The notes below the pieces were generated by a model. That model saw nothing but the letters and a program-made list of their open reading frames with translations, did not search any database and was not told the DNA's origin. 27,399 nucleotides of DNA from the NCBI GenBank assembly GCA_905221605.1, contig CAJNDS010002090.1, positions 661,664-689,062 of the forward strand, written 5' to 3'. Position 1 is the first letter of the stretch, and each line of letters starts with the position of its first letter. The translations under genes and the position numbers were made by a program. Source of the stretch: Symbiodinium natans. Lineage: Eukaryota; Sar; Dinophyceae; Suessiales; Symbiodiniaceae. Positions 19,001-27,399 of this stretch are shown piece by piece.

Positions 19001-22000
19001 TGCTACCATGCAAAACTACGAGCTTTCTAGGGGAATGCTCTTATGAGGTTACAGGGGGGTCTGCTAATCTCCTGGTAATATATTGTACATGCATGAGCGT
19101 GGCTGGTGAGAAGTCAAGCAGATCGCAGCAAACCTTCCGGTTGCGAAGCTTCAAACCCACAAGTCTAACGCAGCACTGCCTTTTCAAGGTTTGCTTTTAT
19201 AGGGCATTGGTCATACACAAACAAATCCCACGGACGCAAAGTCTTAACACCATGGATCTTCTGGGGGAATGCACTTATAAGGCTGCGGGTCGTGGCCGGT
19301 AGCCTCCTTAAACGGTCAGGTGTACGAAGGCATTCGCTTCCAAACTGCAAGGTTTCTACTAGAGAAGTTTGTGTGGGCATCATGGGGTTTTAAAGCTGAC
19401 CGTGGAGTACGCACATGCCTTCGAAAACGAGTTACCTGATCCACCTCACTATATCAAAGAAAACAACGCATGCTTTTGCAGACAAGCCATTGTTCATGAA
19501 ACGCCTTTTGATGGGTTCTTACAAGGGTATAGTCTCGGTAGAGCTGCTAGGAGTTATAACTGACAACCACAATCTGCGCAAAAAAAGCATCCAAAATTAC
19601 AGGCTGCTCAACTATTCTAATTGTTAGGTTCCTGGAGGATGTTCGGACCCCCGAAGCCGTAAGCCTCATGCCCAGAATCGCAACTCGTTTCTTCTTCTTC
19701 TTCTTCTTCTTCTTCTCCTTCTCCATTCTTTCTTTCTTTCTGTTTCCAGGGGCTTGAGGGGGGCAGCAGCCATTGGTGGTCCAAGGGCCGGGGTTGATAT
19801 CATGATCTCATCCGTTTCTTCTCCACTTGCGAGCAGGGTGCGCCCTTGCTGTCTCCAGTCCACGTGAAACTAAAGCATGCAGCAGTTTGAAAGTGGTCCG
19901 GGTCTTGTTGCATGCACAAAGAGCCTCGACACGTTGAGTGGCGATGTACACATTGATTTACACGGCGGAGCATGCCAAGAGTCGTTCTGCTACAACGTGC
20001 AAGAGTGAGAGCAGCAATGGCAATGCACGTAAGAGTACACCGTCAAACGCCTATATGAGCCGTAGATATACACGTATCAGTAGCAAGCACACCATCACCA
20101 GATGCTGTTTATCCCTCATAATCACAGCCACAATGACATTCGCAAAATATTTCTTGCCCGGAGAACCTCAGCCTTCATGACAATGTGGGAACCGGTCTTG
20201 CTGCGGGAACTCGCAGTAGCATCAAGTGAATAGTCTGTTCATGTCTGTTCTGTCTTGTTTCCTCCTTGCTTTAGCTTGCTTCCTGCCTCCCCCCACCCAC
20301 ACCCACACACACACAAAGAATGGGAGCAACACCAATTGAACAAGCATGTGAACGAGAAGAAGCAAAGCTACATGCGGCATGCTATCGCGATGTGCTCCTC
20401 ACTTCCATACAGGCATCAGGAAAGGGCATACCGCTTTATAAACTGGAATCGGAAACATGGATGGGAACTTGGTACGTTCAATTGCGCCCATCACTGTTCT
20501 CAACACCGATGTTCTTTGACAACAGTCAAAAACACCACGCGTTGGAGTCATTGGAGGTGGGGCGCATGGCTAAGCTATTTTAGTTCCCCCCCCCCCCCCA
20601 GCCTTGGGGTTGTCTTCGGCGACCCAGATCGGCCGGCCCCCGACCTAATCGCAAGATCAGGTTGAGGGCCAAATGAGGCTTTGGATGGTTTTCGATTACA
20701 AAGGTCGCAAGCTTAAGGTTTTCGTAAAGTTGCTAAAACAAATACTTAGTACCTCGACAGCCCAGGTCTACCGAGTCCACGAACCTTCTTTCGCAAATGA
20801 CTGCGTGGATTCCAGCTTCATCCGTCACGAGCTGATCACGCACTCGAGCCGAAAGTCCAGACCCCAAAGCAAAACCACCAAGCAGGGAAATCAAGACCAA
20901 CAGAATGTCTCTGCACCCCTGGTAAAGTCTGCCAAGCCAAAAATGCACCCCACGCTTCAAGAAGGCATGGCAAGCTAACCTCCAAAACGTGCTCTCCAAC
21001 AGGTTGGAAGAAGCTTCGATGCTCCCCTGCTTCAAGATGAACAGTCCAACCTACAACCACAAAATTCCAACCCCAAACATCAATTAAACCTATGAACCCA
21101 CACACTAGACATCCCTGGACCATCCAAGACCCTGAATCCCCTTGGGGTAAATGGGGACCATCATGACCAACTCCCAGGCCATGACATCTCGGTCCCGCAG
21201 CGTCTGGATCGCTGCGGCCGCGGCCGTTGGCACCTGAAAGGTGCAATGGCCTCGGACGCACTCCGTTGTACGAACCACAGGGCAAGTCGAGGGACTTTCC
21301 TGCTGAGTCCCACAGTGGCCACTCCACAAAACTGTTCCTGCGCACTGCCGGTTGTCGGGGGATGTCGGCTGCAGACAGGTGGGGGCATTGGGGGCTTGAG
21401 CCCAACACACGGAATGCTGGGGTGGAAGCCCATCCCTCTCGAGCTGCCATCCTGCCAAACGGGCTAGGCGCTGAGGAATGTCTGTGCATCTCAAGCCGTT
21501 AGGAACAGCTGTACATCCCAAACCCTTAAAGCTTGAAATCTGAACGACCCCGTTGCAGACCCGGCTCAACTTGCCATAATGTCCTATAGTTACACGGGTA
21601 TGTTCGGGGCTGAGCGTTGTTGACACTTTTGCTTTTTGCACTTTCAGGCTTTTGCAGCTTCGCAATACTTGGGGTGACTGGTGGCTTGTGCGACTCACGT
21701 TCCTGAATGTCTTGTGTCGGCGCAACCATAAACTCTGGGCTGGGCTTTGCGCATGACGAGCCTGGAGCATCTTACAGTCCAAACGACCTCGTCACCCGGA
21801 ACCATGTTCACGGCCTTCCCCCGTCCCCCCTGGAGCCTTGTTTTTGAAAATCGACAGCTCCTTCGCAGAGGCAGCGCTGGCAGTTTGGGTTTGGGGGCCA
21901 GTCGACATCACTGAGACAACGAGAAAGGCATGACGAATGGACAGCTGCGGGCCTTCACAGCCCCGACTTCTTCGAAGATGGCCGAAAGTTGCGCCTGAAT

Positions 22001-25000
22001 GCGTCGGGAGCGCCCTGGCTCTGTCTATACCCTATAATGGCACTTAAGCCAGAGACTCTGAGACCTTCTGAAGCTGATGTCATGAGATCTCAAAAAAACA
22101 ATCGACGAGACAGCATCTCCCGCATTAAACTCAGATCGGCGCGCACCATGCAACAAACGCATCGCGAGCACCATATCCACAACTTATTCCATAACTCTCA
22201 AATACTCCAAAAGTATCGCCGAGCCATACCGAGCCCTTCCCTAACATTCACGGCGAGACTTTCGGCACGCCTCCTCGACATCGAAGGGCACATTGCTAAA
22301 AAACACCTGGGAGTGCTTGAAAGCCCTATGCCCTTCCTGAAGTTGAGCTTCGACATTTTGGGGTTCGAGTTTCATGTCAAGTGGCAGGAGTTGCGACATA
22401 ATCCTGAGAAGTTGTGGCACGAGCTTTTGTCTCCACAACACGAACTCCCTGCACCTACAGGCCGGACGAAGCTGCCAACTCCAGAGTCGCACCAGAGCAA
22501 CCAGAGCCACCAGAGGCCAGAAGCACGGGAGCGTTGGCAGTCATTGGAAGCATAAGCAAGTATGCAAGGGCAGTTGAATTGCACGGGCAAGTCACAGTCG
22601 TGCATCGCCGCATGCACGAACACCCCCCCCCCCCCGCCAAAACAACCACCCTTCAATTGCCTTGTTCCGAAAGAAAAACACTTCCTTGCAACTGTGCTAG
22701 TTTTTTCACAGTGTCGTGTTTCTGACAGCTGCAAGGAGACGTGCTCAACGACATCGAGATCGAGGTGGAACTCAGGAGACAGCTGTCCCATGCTGATCTC
22801 GAAGGAGGGTCTCGATGCAGCCGCTGGTTACATCAGACCGCCGGGCACCCTTCGAGCCGGTGACACAAAGACCCAATGAAGGCACCAAAACCGAGACCTG
22901 ATATATAAGCATGTGAACTTCACCACAAGGGTGGAAGATCATGTGGAGCTGCCGCATGAAAGCCACAGAGAAGGGGCCTTCAATTGCGTTGCTTCCGCTC
23001 ATCTTCAGCGTTTTGTGCGTGTGCGTTCACCAGATGCACGGCAAACCAAGACGAAGGCTTGCGGTCATCTTGTGCTGCCAGGATGCAGTGCACTAATATA
23101 TGCTTTTCCCAAGGGACATGTCCGGAATATCATTTTGAGGAAGCTATGGTGGTCGGGAGGGGGTTCCACAAACCGCTGTAGCAACGGCACTGAGGCCTCT
23201 GATTCCTAGGTAGGATAAGGGGGACCCTTAAAAGGGAACCCTTCTTAACCCTCTTCTGGCTCTCTTAAACAAGGACCTTATTCAGAGGGTCCATATCCCA
23301 AGGGTCCCCCTAATCCTATCCCCTACTCATCGATGATTTCCTCTTTGGTGGCCTCGAGAGGACCACCCCGATGGGTCAACGCGATGAGTCAGATCAAAGA
23401 GCGTGGCAGGAACTGGAAGGTGGCATTGTCGCTCAGCATTCGCTCAGCACATGGTCCTTGAAGTCATTGAAGAGAATGCTCCATCAATAACACAGTCTCG
23501 CAAGAGACCCAGGAGATCAACATGCCCGCAAGATCCCAAGGAGCTGGAGGAACAAGCACTCCGTGTTTCAGCACAAATGCATTAACCACCACGCAGCAAC
23601 CATGCCGACTACCACCTGGGTGGCACTATGGAACTTATGCTGTCCAAAGTCACAGTAGGGGCCGAGTGGCTGAGAACCAAGAAGATAATACATACCATTC
23701 AGACACGGTAGAGCACGGGCTCACGAACTACTGTGTGGCTGAGTTTAAGCCACCGTGGCTACTCTGCTGACTCGGACGAGGGCCTCACTCAGATTCCAGC
23801 CTAGTTACCAATCATCCTGCAGCGCGAATGAGCCGAGAGCTGACGCAGAGCCTCCAGATTCCTCCCCCGGGCCCCATGCGGTTTTTCGAGTCGAGGGCAT
23901 ACACGTTCCCCAAGTGATCTCTCTTGAAGCAACAGAAATGCTTTCTGATCCAGCAATCGCAAGGAACCTGAAACCGCTCCTGAGGCCAGAGCGCGAGCGG
24001 ACCCATTGCCAGTTGCGACTGCAGGGCCTCGGTAGCTCAGGTCAAGGTTCCCGCCTTAGCAACATGGGGATGAAATACTTTGCAGTATTCATGTGTTAGT
24101 ATTTCCCTGCACCCAAAGGCCCAAAGACCCTGAAGTGACAACTTGGCGGATCAGTCCAAGACGTCTGCCAAGACTTGAGCAAAAAAAACCTGCATTGGGC
24201 CAACTGCGGATACTGCAGGGCGAGGGGCCTTTGGTGTCCTCGGCAATCCAAATAGGTCGCCCACCGACCTCCATCGGCAGTTAGAAACTCTAAGCCCTTC
24301 ACCCCAGAGCCCCGCACGACCTCAGAGGGGAGGCTTTTTGCATCAACCTGGCAAATGCCTGCATGGAGTACCTGCAACCCCAACGAAACGACCTTCCCCC
24401 CTGCTCCCGCTCGCTGGCCGGATTCAGGCCGGTAGGCCACACTCAAGCATGGGCTCTATAGATAGCTTCACCAAGAATGGGCGTTTGTGGTGAAGAAAAG
24501 GATTGTCGCATTCAAAAGCAGTCGGAGGTACCTCCTTGCAGCCCGTGACACGAAAAAACGTGGTTGGACTCAGTCTGCTGGACTGCCCACTCGTCATCCC
24601 GCTAGCCTAGCGAATTTACACTCAAAAACCTGTGGCAAGCCCCAAGACGTAGGCATCCTACATCCAAACTTCCCAAACAGCGTCAAAAAGCAAACCAATG
24701 CAAAAAACCCTCAGACTCAGCCCAAACCCCGAGGCCGCCCGAGGACCCCGGCATCTCGATCCCTGAGCGCTTGGATGGCCGCAGCTGCCATGGACGGGAC
24801 TTGGAAGGTGCAATGGCCTTGCTTCCATCAAGGGGGCAATTCGGGCTTTTCGGATTGGCTCAAGGTTTGGGGGCCCGCACTCGCGTGCACTGCCCACTTC
24901 AGCTTTGCATGTTGGGGGTGTCAAGGCCGTTGGGGAGAATGGCCAGGAGAAGGGCTCGACGATTTTGGATGTCGTTGCGAAGCTTGCCTCCGAACCTGAA

Positions 25001-26345
25001 ACCTTGTGCCCCACCCTTTGACATGAAGAGCTCTGCGTACAGGCTTTGGGGCGGAATGGCAGGTTCCCTCACATGCCTCACAGAAGTTAAGGCTCGAGCG
25101 GGGGTCGCTGAGGTTGGCATTTACGGGCTTCAACTTGTCTCAAAGATGCTTCGAGGTTTGTGAGTGCACTGTGGGACTACAGAAATTTTGAATGCTGAAG
25201 TTTCGAGAATCTGGATCTTTCTGGGACCGACTTTGCCTCGACTCAATTCGACTCCTTCAGGCCGCCACCCATCCCTCTCGAGCTGCCATCCTTCAGGAGG
25301 TGGGAGCTTGCCACTATCTGCACTCGACTTGGATATGCCAGCAGAGGTTTCAGGGTAGTGATGGTAGTGTGCTTGTTGTGCCAAGCATTCATCAACACCA
25401 ACTGCACCACGTCAACTTCAATAGAGTGAGTCCAATCGAAACACACCTCCCTTGCCCCCGCCTCACTCTTCTTCATGACGGTGAGTTCCTGAGGCAACAT
25501 ACGTGCTGGACTGCTAGGAACATGGAATGAAATCAAACTTGCATGCAAGGACTTTTGCAGGACCCAAGTGGTACTGTGAGAGACGTCTGAGGCAGAGTGT
25601 CGTTGTTCTTAGGATGGTTCTGGCAAAACATTTTCTCTTTCAGTACTCCGGTATTCTTCAAAGCTGGGCCAAGGCCACGATATCCGATATCAGGATCTGG
25701 ACGGCCTAACGTAATGGAAATCGTTCATGAAACGCACTATTTGGCGGACTTCCCGGCCGAAATAACTTTTACAAGTCACGCTCGCTTTACAAAATGTTCA
25801 ACACAACACAAGTGGGGCATATGGTGATCTCATAGGGAGGCATCTCTCGGAAGGGCTTCTACGAAGCATCCCATAATACAGCCCGAAACTTAGGTGCATA
25901 GCTTGCTTCGAGCCCTCCGACAAATGGGATGCTTGCTTGAGAACAGGGCCTTGACGACCCCCACCTCTTCAAAGAGTGTCCGCAGTTGGTCCTGGCAAGC
26001 GACATTGCATGGCTCAGGGCTGAATGGCTGATACGATGTGCTGCGAGTCATCGTTGGTGCAGTGTCTGCTTGCCGTCGAGTGGAAGGCTCTGCTCTGCTT
26101 CTCGGGTCCGAGATCGAAGCCTCAATGCCTCCTCAGGCCTAAGCCTGACCCCTTCTGCTTCAAATGCTCAACACGGTTTTCAAAACCTTGAAATTCCGAA
26201 GCCGTCCAACCTCAATTCATCCAAGAAGGCCAAGTAAACGCCTCCTAGGTAGTCCCGACCTGCTTGTGAGGAACTTCAGGAAGTCCCTATTCAGTTGTAG
26301 CTCCGGTGCCTCGTCGACGTCGAAAGGCACGTTGCTAAAGAACAC
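12991..26345 (-). CDS. Four-RRM RNA-binding protein, exons from RRM1 to stop (5' end not found)
   Basis: Protein with four tandem RNA-recognition motifs, presumably binding single-stranded RNA in nucleus or cytoplasm. Order along the transcript: RRM1 (26345-24229), linker (24027-23980, tentative), RRM2 (22306-20603), linker (18532-18478), RRM3 (18202-16455), linker (16167-16138, tentative), RRM4 (14676-13116), tail (13035-12991). From RRM2 to the stop the exons sum to 825 nt in one frame, 274 codons plus TGA. Each RRM has an RNP2-like VFFSNVP, an RNP1-like RGMGHCTF or RGMGHCVF, and ends GGRPIW(V/I)AED. That last motif recalls the GRPI-x-V-x-ED end of hnRNP M/GBP2-type RRMs; the link is inference from memory. 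The reading as one protein rests on the linker at 18478-18532, which completes the split Asp codon of RRM3. Two or more separate genes cannot be excluded for RRM1. The N-terminal exon was not identified. Confidence 0.8.
13116..14676 (-). CDS. RRM4, four exons
   Basis: Exons: 14676-14619 RVFFSNVPYDISEEQLIA plus two bases; 14274-14204 FQQVGSVLELKLFRNEMGRS then RGM plus one base; 13696-13632 HCVFAHPGSAERAIGELRDV then N; 13157-13116 VGGRPIWVAEDTRP. Exon lengths (58, 71 and 65 nt) and phases are identical to RRM3. Donors are GA (CT|GAGAAAG), GC, GC and GC. The end of the last exon is chosen to join the tail exon in phase 0 and gives the same 14-codon length as in RRM2. Confidence 0.9.
16138..16167 (-). 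CDS. Possible RRM3-RRM4 linker exon (tentative)
   Basis: 30 nt with CCAG|GCCAG acceptor, encoding QLLAPHPRR between two split codons. With the preceding exon ending GAC A it gives Ser; with a GA donor (CGGG|GAATTGG) the final G joins AC of RRM4 to make Asp. The total frame from RRM2 to the stop only closes if an exon of this phase is present. LAP also occurs in the RRM2-RRM3 linker. Confidence 0.45.
16455..18202 (-). CDS. RRM3, four exons
   Basis: Exons: 18202-18145 RVFFSNVPYDVGEEQLVA plus two bases; 17083-17013 FENIGSVVELNLFRTEHGRS then RGM plus one base; 16680-16616 HCTFLQREAASRAIVELRDV then D; 16488 to about 16455 VGGRPIWVAED. Joins restore VALFENIGSVV and RGMGHCTF. Donors are GA (TT|GACAAAG), GC, GC and probably GT. 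Helix 1, strand 2 and the RNP1 loop, which occupy three exons in RRM1 and RRM2, are here in one 71-nt exon. The acceptor of the first exon is AG|AC, supplying the last two bases of an Asp codon. Confidence 0.9.
18478..18532 (-). CDS. RRM2-RRM3 linker exon
   Basis: 55 nt encoding VPMLAPQMHPAPPQIQHR, with CCGAG|GTT acceptor and AGAG|GTGC donor. It begins in phase 0, as the RRM2 end requires, and ends with a G that completes an Asp codon with AC at the start of RRM3, giving QHRDRVFFSNVPYD. The Pro/Gln/Met-rich composition is typical of flexible linkers between RRMs. This exon is the best evidence that the two types of RRM belong to one polypeptide. Confidence 0.7.
18808..18875. repeat. CAC/CAA-rich degenerate trinucleotide repeat
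   Basis: Interrupted CAC, CAT, CAA and AAC triplets between RRM2 and the linker exon at 18532. It yields His/Thr-rich frames on the plus strand with no supporting splice or family evidence. Confidence 0.8.
19025..19289 (+). repeat. Diverged direct repeat pair (about 31 nt each)
   Basis: 19025-19055 and 19259-19289 share about 25 of 31 bases, each starting TTCT and containing GGGGAATGC and CTTAT. They lie in an intron of the RRM gene. Origin unknown. Confidence 0.45.
19688..19740. repeat. (TTC)n microsatellite
   Basis: TTC repeats passing into TCC and TTTC, in the intron between RRM2 and the linker exon. On the transcribed strand this reads GAA/AGA and makes an artificial Arg/Lys-rich frame. 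Confidence 0.93.
20586..20599. repeat. Poly-C tract next to RRM2 last exon
   Basis: A run of C that, in the transcript sense, is a run of G starting a few bases after the GC donor at the end of RRM2. It lies inside the intron. Confidence 0.9.
20603..22306 (-). CDS. RRM2, six exons
   Basis: Exons: 22306-22271 VFFSNVPFDVEE; 21994-21953 AQLSAIFEEVGAVK; 21860-21837 (24 nt) ELSIFKNK; 21451-21430 (22 nt) DGSSRGM plus one base; 21250-21186 HCTFQVPTAAAAAIQTLRDR followed by D; 20644-20603 VGGRPIWVAEDNPK. Intron positions and phases match RRM1 exactly (0,0,0,1,0). Donors are GC, GC, GC, GC, GT and GC. The last exon is followed by GC and then a run of G in the transcript sense, the poly-C at 20586-20599. 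It sits about 4 kb downstream of RRM1, consistent with duplication of a whole exon set. Confidence 0.9.
21430..21451 (-). CDS. 22-nt microexon carrying start of RNP1 in RRM2
   Basis: Encodes DGSSRGM and the first base of Gly; preceded by TTTGGCAG, followed by a GC donor. The surrounding 24 bases (21429-21452) are identical to 25268-25291 in RRM1 while the flanking intron sequence differs. It was first seen as an unexplained perfect repeat; the coding frame and phase explain it. Confidence 0.85.
23211..23318. repeat. 108-bp terminal-inverted-repeat hairpin element
   Basis: TAGGATAAGGGGGACCCTT (23211-23229) pairs with 23300-23318, whose complement reads TAGGATTAGGGGGACCCTT: 18 of 19 match. The interior has further complementary pieces (AAAGGGAACCCTT; GGACC and GGTCC). 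No coding capacity. It looks like a small MITE or structured element in the RRM1-RRM2 intron. Confidence 0.75.
23980..24027 (-). CDS. Possible RRM1-RRM2 linker exon (tentative)
   Basis: 48 nt with AG|GCC acceptor and CAG|GAG donor, encoding ALQSQLAMGPLALWPQ, phase 0 at both ends. Composition resembles the RRM2-RRM3 linker (Gln, Met, Pro, Leu, Ala) and it would enter the RRM2 exon in the right phase. The 5' join is not settled because the end of RRM1's last exon is unclear, so this is a candidate only. Confidence 0.35.
24229..26345 (-). CDS. RRM1, six exons
   Basis: Exons: 26345-26310 VFFSNVPFDVDE (RNP2, strand 1); 25991-25950 DQLRTLFEEVGVVK (helix 1); 25488-25462 ELTVMKKSE (strand 2); 25290-25269 DGSSRGM plus one base (loop and start of RNP1); 24817-24753 HCTFQVPSMAAAAIQALRDR followed by D (rest of RNP1, helix 2); 24268 to about 24229 VGGRPIWIAEDTK. 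Joined, they give one RRM of about 77 residues with the octamer RGMGHCTF. Donors are GC, GC, GC, GT and GC; the last is unclear. The aromatic positions of a canonical RNP1 (K/R-G-F/Y-G/A-F/Y) are Met and His here, so stacking would rely on RNP2 Phe and the Phe of HCTF. Confidence 0.87.
25269..25290 (-). CDS. 22-nt microexon carrying start of RNP1 in RRM1
   Basis: Same sequence and phase as the RRM2 microexon, preceded by CTCCTGAAG and followed by a GT donor (G|GTGGCGG) instead of GC. Joins ELTVMKKSE upstream to HCTFQVP downstream. Confidence 0.85.
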
Positions 26346-26982
26346 CTGAGCTAGTTCGTGGAGCTCATGCTTTCCGGTGGTTCAGGAGCCAAAAGGCCAG
26401 CCGCATTGACTCTTGATGCTAGTCCGAATCCTTAATTGCGTGCCAAGCAATGTAGCAACTTTGACATAGGCTGCGGAAGATTGACCTCTCCCGGTACCAG
26501 CTGACCACCTATGCCTCTTGAATGCGAAAGACCTTGGATCAAACATGCGTGACACCAAGCAGACTCTTCATTGTGATGCCGGGCTGTTCTTTAGCAGACC
26601 ACCCTGAGTTCATGATGCCCAGAGTCTGCACTCCACGAAGGCCTAAACCTAACTTGTACAACCATCCACGATGAGCCTTGCTCTTCGTATTGGGCAGGAG
26701 ACATGTGTCTGAAAATCCGTTGCATCCCATCCCAGCTGTCCAGTATTGGGCGAGAAATGCACCTGCACGTGAGTATGAGTAAGGCAGGCAAAGGCAGCTA
26801 CAGTAAGGCAGGCAAAGGCAGCTACTGATGTGCCATCAGTACCAGACAATACTAGCGTTTGTCTCGGGAAGTCTGGCCAACCGAGAATGGCAAATTCAGA
26901 AATCCTAGCACCGCGATTTTGGGGCTGCTGCCCGCGGCGACGTCGTCTGAACAGGAGGTGCAAGACCTGCCGGAAAACCCAT

Positions 26983-27172
26983 CAAAAAAAAACTTTTTTC
27001 CAATCAAAAAAAAACTTTTCCCGACCAATCTAAAAAAAACTTTCCAAAGATCAAGAAAAAACTTTTTTCCAATCAAAAAAAACTTTCTTTGGGTATTTAT
27101 AAGAGATCTAGAATGAATCTATTCGAGAAGCGGGAATCAAAAAAAAACTTTTTCCTAATCAAAAAAAATCCT
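26983..27172. repeat. Tandem A-tract/T-tract repeat array
   Basis: Seven or so copies of a unit of about 22 nt of the form AATC-A(7-9)-CTTTT(TT)CC, five of them contiguous (26983-27091) and two more after a 45-nt gap (27135-27172). Each unit is nearly self-complementary (A-run, C, T-run). It stands out sharply from the GC-rich surroundings. Confidence 0.85.
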
Positions 27173-27322
27173 TGGTAGTCTACAAGAGGTTTTGCCTCTC
27201 TTGGACGATACCGCATTCGACGCAAAGATATGTATAGTTTAGTGTGCATGTGTGTATATATATGTGTATATATGTCTTGGGCGGCAAAACAGACACTCCT
27301 TTCTGCACGGCTTAAAAAAAGC

Positions 27323-27358
27323 GGGGGGGGGTTGGGGGGGGGGCGCAGCCCCCCCCCC
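27323..27358. repeat. G/C homopolymer hairpin
   Basis: G9-TT-G10 followed by CGCA, then G and C10. The second G run plus C pairs with G plus C10 to give an 11-bp G:C stem around a 3-nt loop (27334-27344 with 27348-27358). The two G runs could alternatively form a quadruplex. Confidence 0.85.
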
Positions 27359-27399
27359 TTTGCAAACGCAACAATGCTCACACCACGATGTTTTTTCAC

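Larger units (their letters stand above)
26346..27399. other. Right-edge interval upstream of RRM1
   Basis: No exon of the RRM gene could be placed here with confidence. One minus-strand possibility is a short frame beginning MSPAQYEEQ near 26711 with a GC donor after it, but nothing ties it to RRM1. The rest holds a short duplicated GTAAGGCAGGCAAAGGCAGC (about 26780-26824), an A/T-tract array and a G/C hairpin. Confidence 0.5.

Noticed and set aside
20836-21489. 217-codon minus-strand open frame with Trp/Gly-rich sequence
   Set aside because: Overlaps the RRM2 exon at 21250-21186 in a different frame; no recognisable domain.
21105-21782. 225-codon minus-strand open frame
   Set aside because: It reads through RRM2 exons and introns; only the HCTFQVP part is in the true frame, and it passes the 22-nt RNP1 exon in a wrong frame. 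Coding is confined to the short exons.
21989-22555. 188-codon plus-strand open frame, one of the longest in the window
   Set aside because: It runs antisense across two well-supported RRM2 exons (22306-22271 and 21994-21953) and the intron between. Its product shows no family resemblance and no splice logic on the plus strand.
23755-24099. Plus-strand 114-codon frame with a protein-like composition
   Set aside because: No recognisable domain; overlaps the tentative minus-strand linker exon and has no plus-strand splice context.
25003-25030. Candidate RRM1 strand-2 exon reading LFMSKGGAQG
   Set aside because: First taken as the segment before HCTF. Dropped when 25488-25462 (ELTVMKKSE) and 25290-25269 (DGSSRGM) gave a better and RRM2-matching join; its acceptor was also poor.
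1-27399. Spliced-leader gene, tRNA, rRNA, CRISPR array or retroelement ORFs
   Set aside because: Looked for by eye on both strands; no spliced-leader sequence, tRNA-like or rRNA stretch, regular spacer array or reverse transcriptase motif was seen.

Overview
The window looks like nuclear DNA of a dinoflagellate. Protein-coding information is cut into very short exons of 16 to 130 nt. The introns between them start with GT, GC or GA and almost all end in AG followed by a G. No long uninterrupted gene exists on either strand. Non-GT donors with an AG|G acceptor are known from dinoflagellate genomes such as Symbiodiniaceae. I cannot name the species. All coordinates and junctions were worked out by eye from reading-frame continuity and protein-family conservation, with no transcript data.

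Two genes can be rebuilt, both on the minus strand and arranged head to tail. Gene 1 (11359 down to the left edge) is the 5' part of a SERCA/ECA-type Ca2+-transporting P-type ATPase. Thirty exons join in one open frame into about 570 residues: N-terminus, M1-M2, actuator domain with TGES, M3, M4 with PEGLP, the phosphorylation site DKTGT, and most of the nucleotide-binding domain up to just past KGAPE. The remaining half lies beyond base 1.

Gene 2 (about 26345 down to 12991) encodes a protein with four tandem RNA-recognition motifs (RRMs), joined by short Pro/Gln/Met-rich linkers and ending in a small Gly/Arg/His tail. Its N-terminus was not found and may lie to the right of the window. The four RRMs fall into two pairs. 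RRM1 and RRM2 are each split into six exons, including a 22-nt exon whose sequence is identical in both copies. RRM3 and RRM4 are each split into four. Two introns per RRM are at the same position and phase in all four; the rest differ between the pairs.

The non-coding part (introns, about 1.6 kb between the genes, 1 kb at the right edge) holds microsatellites, poly-C tracts, a foldback element of about 530 bp in a 2.3-kb ATPase intron, a 108-bp hairpin element, a tandem A-tract/T-tract array and a G10:C10 hairpin. I see no rRNA, tRNA, CRISPR array, bacterial-type operon or plus-strand gene. The two genes are not obviously linked in function: one pumps Ca2+ across an internal membrane, the other binds RNA.
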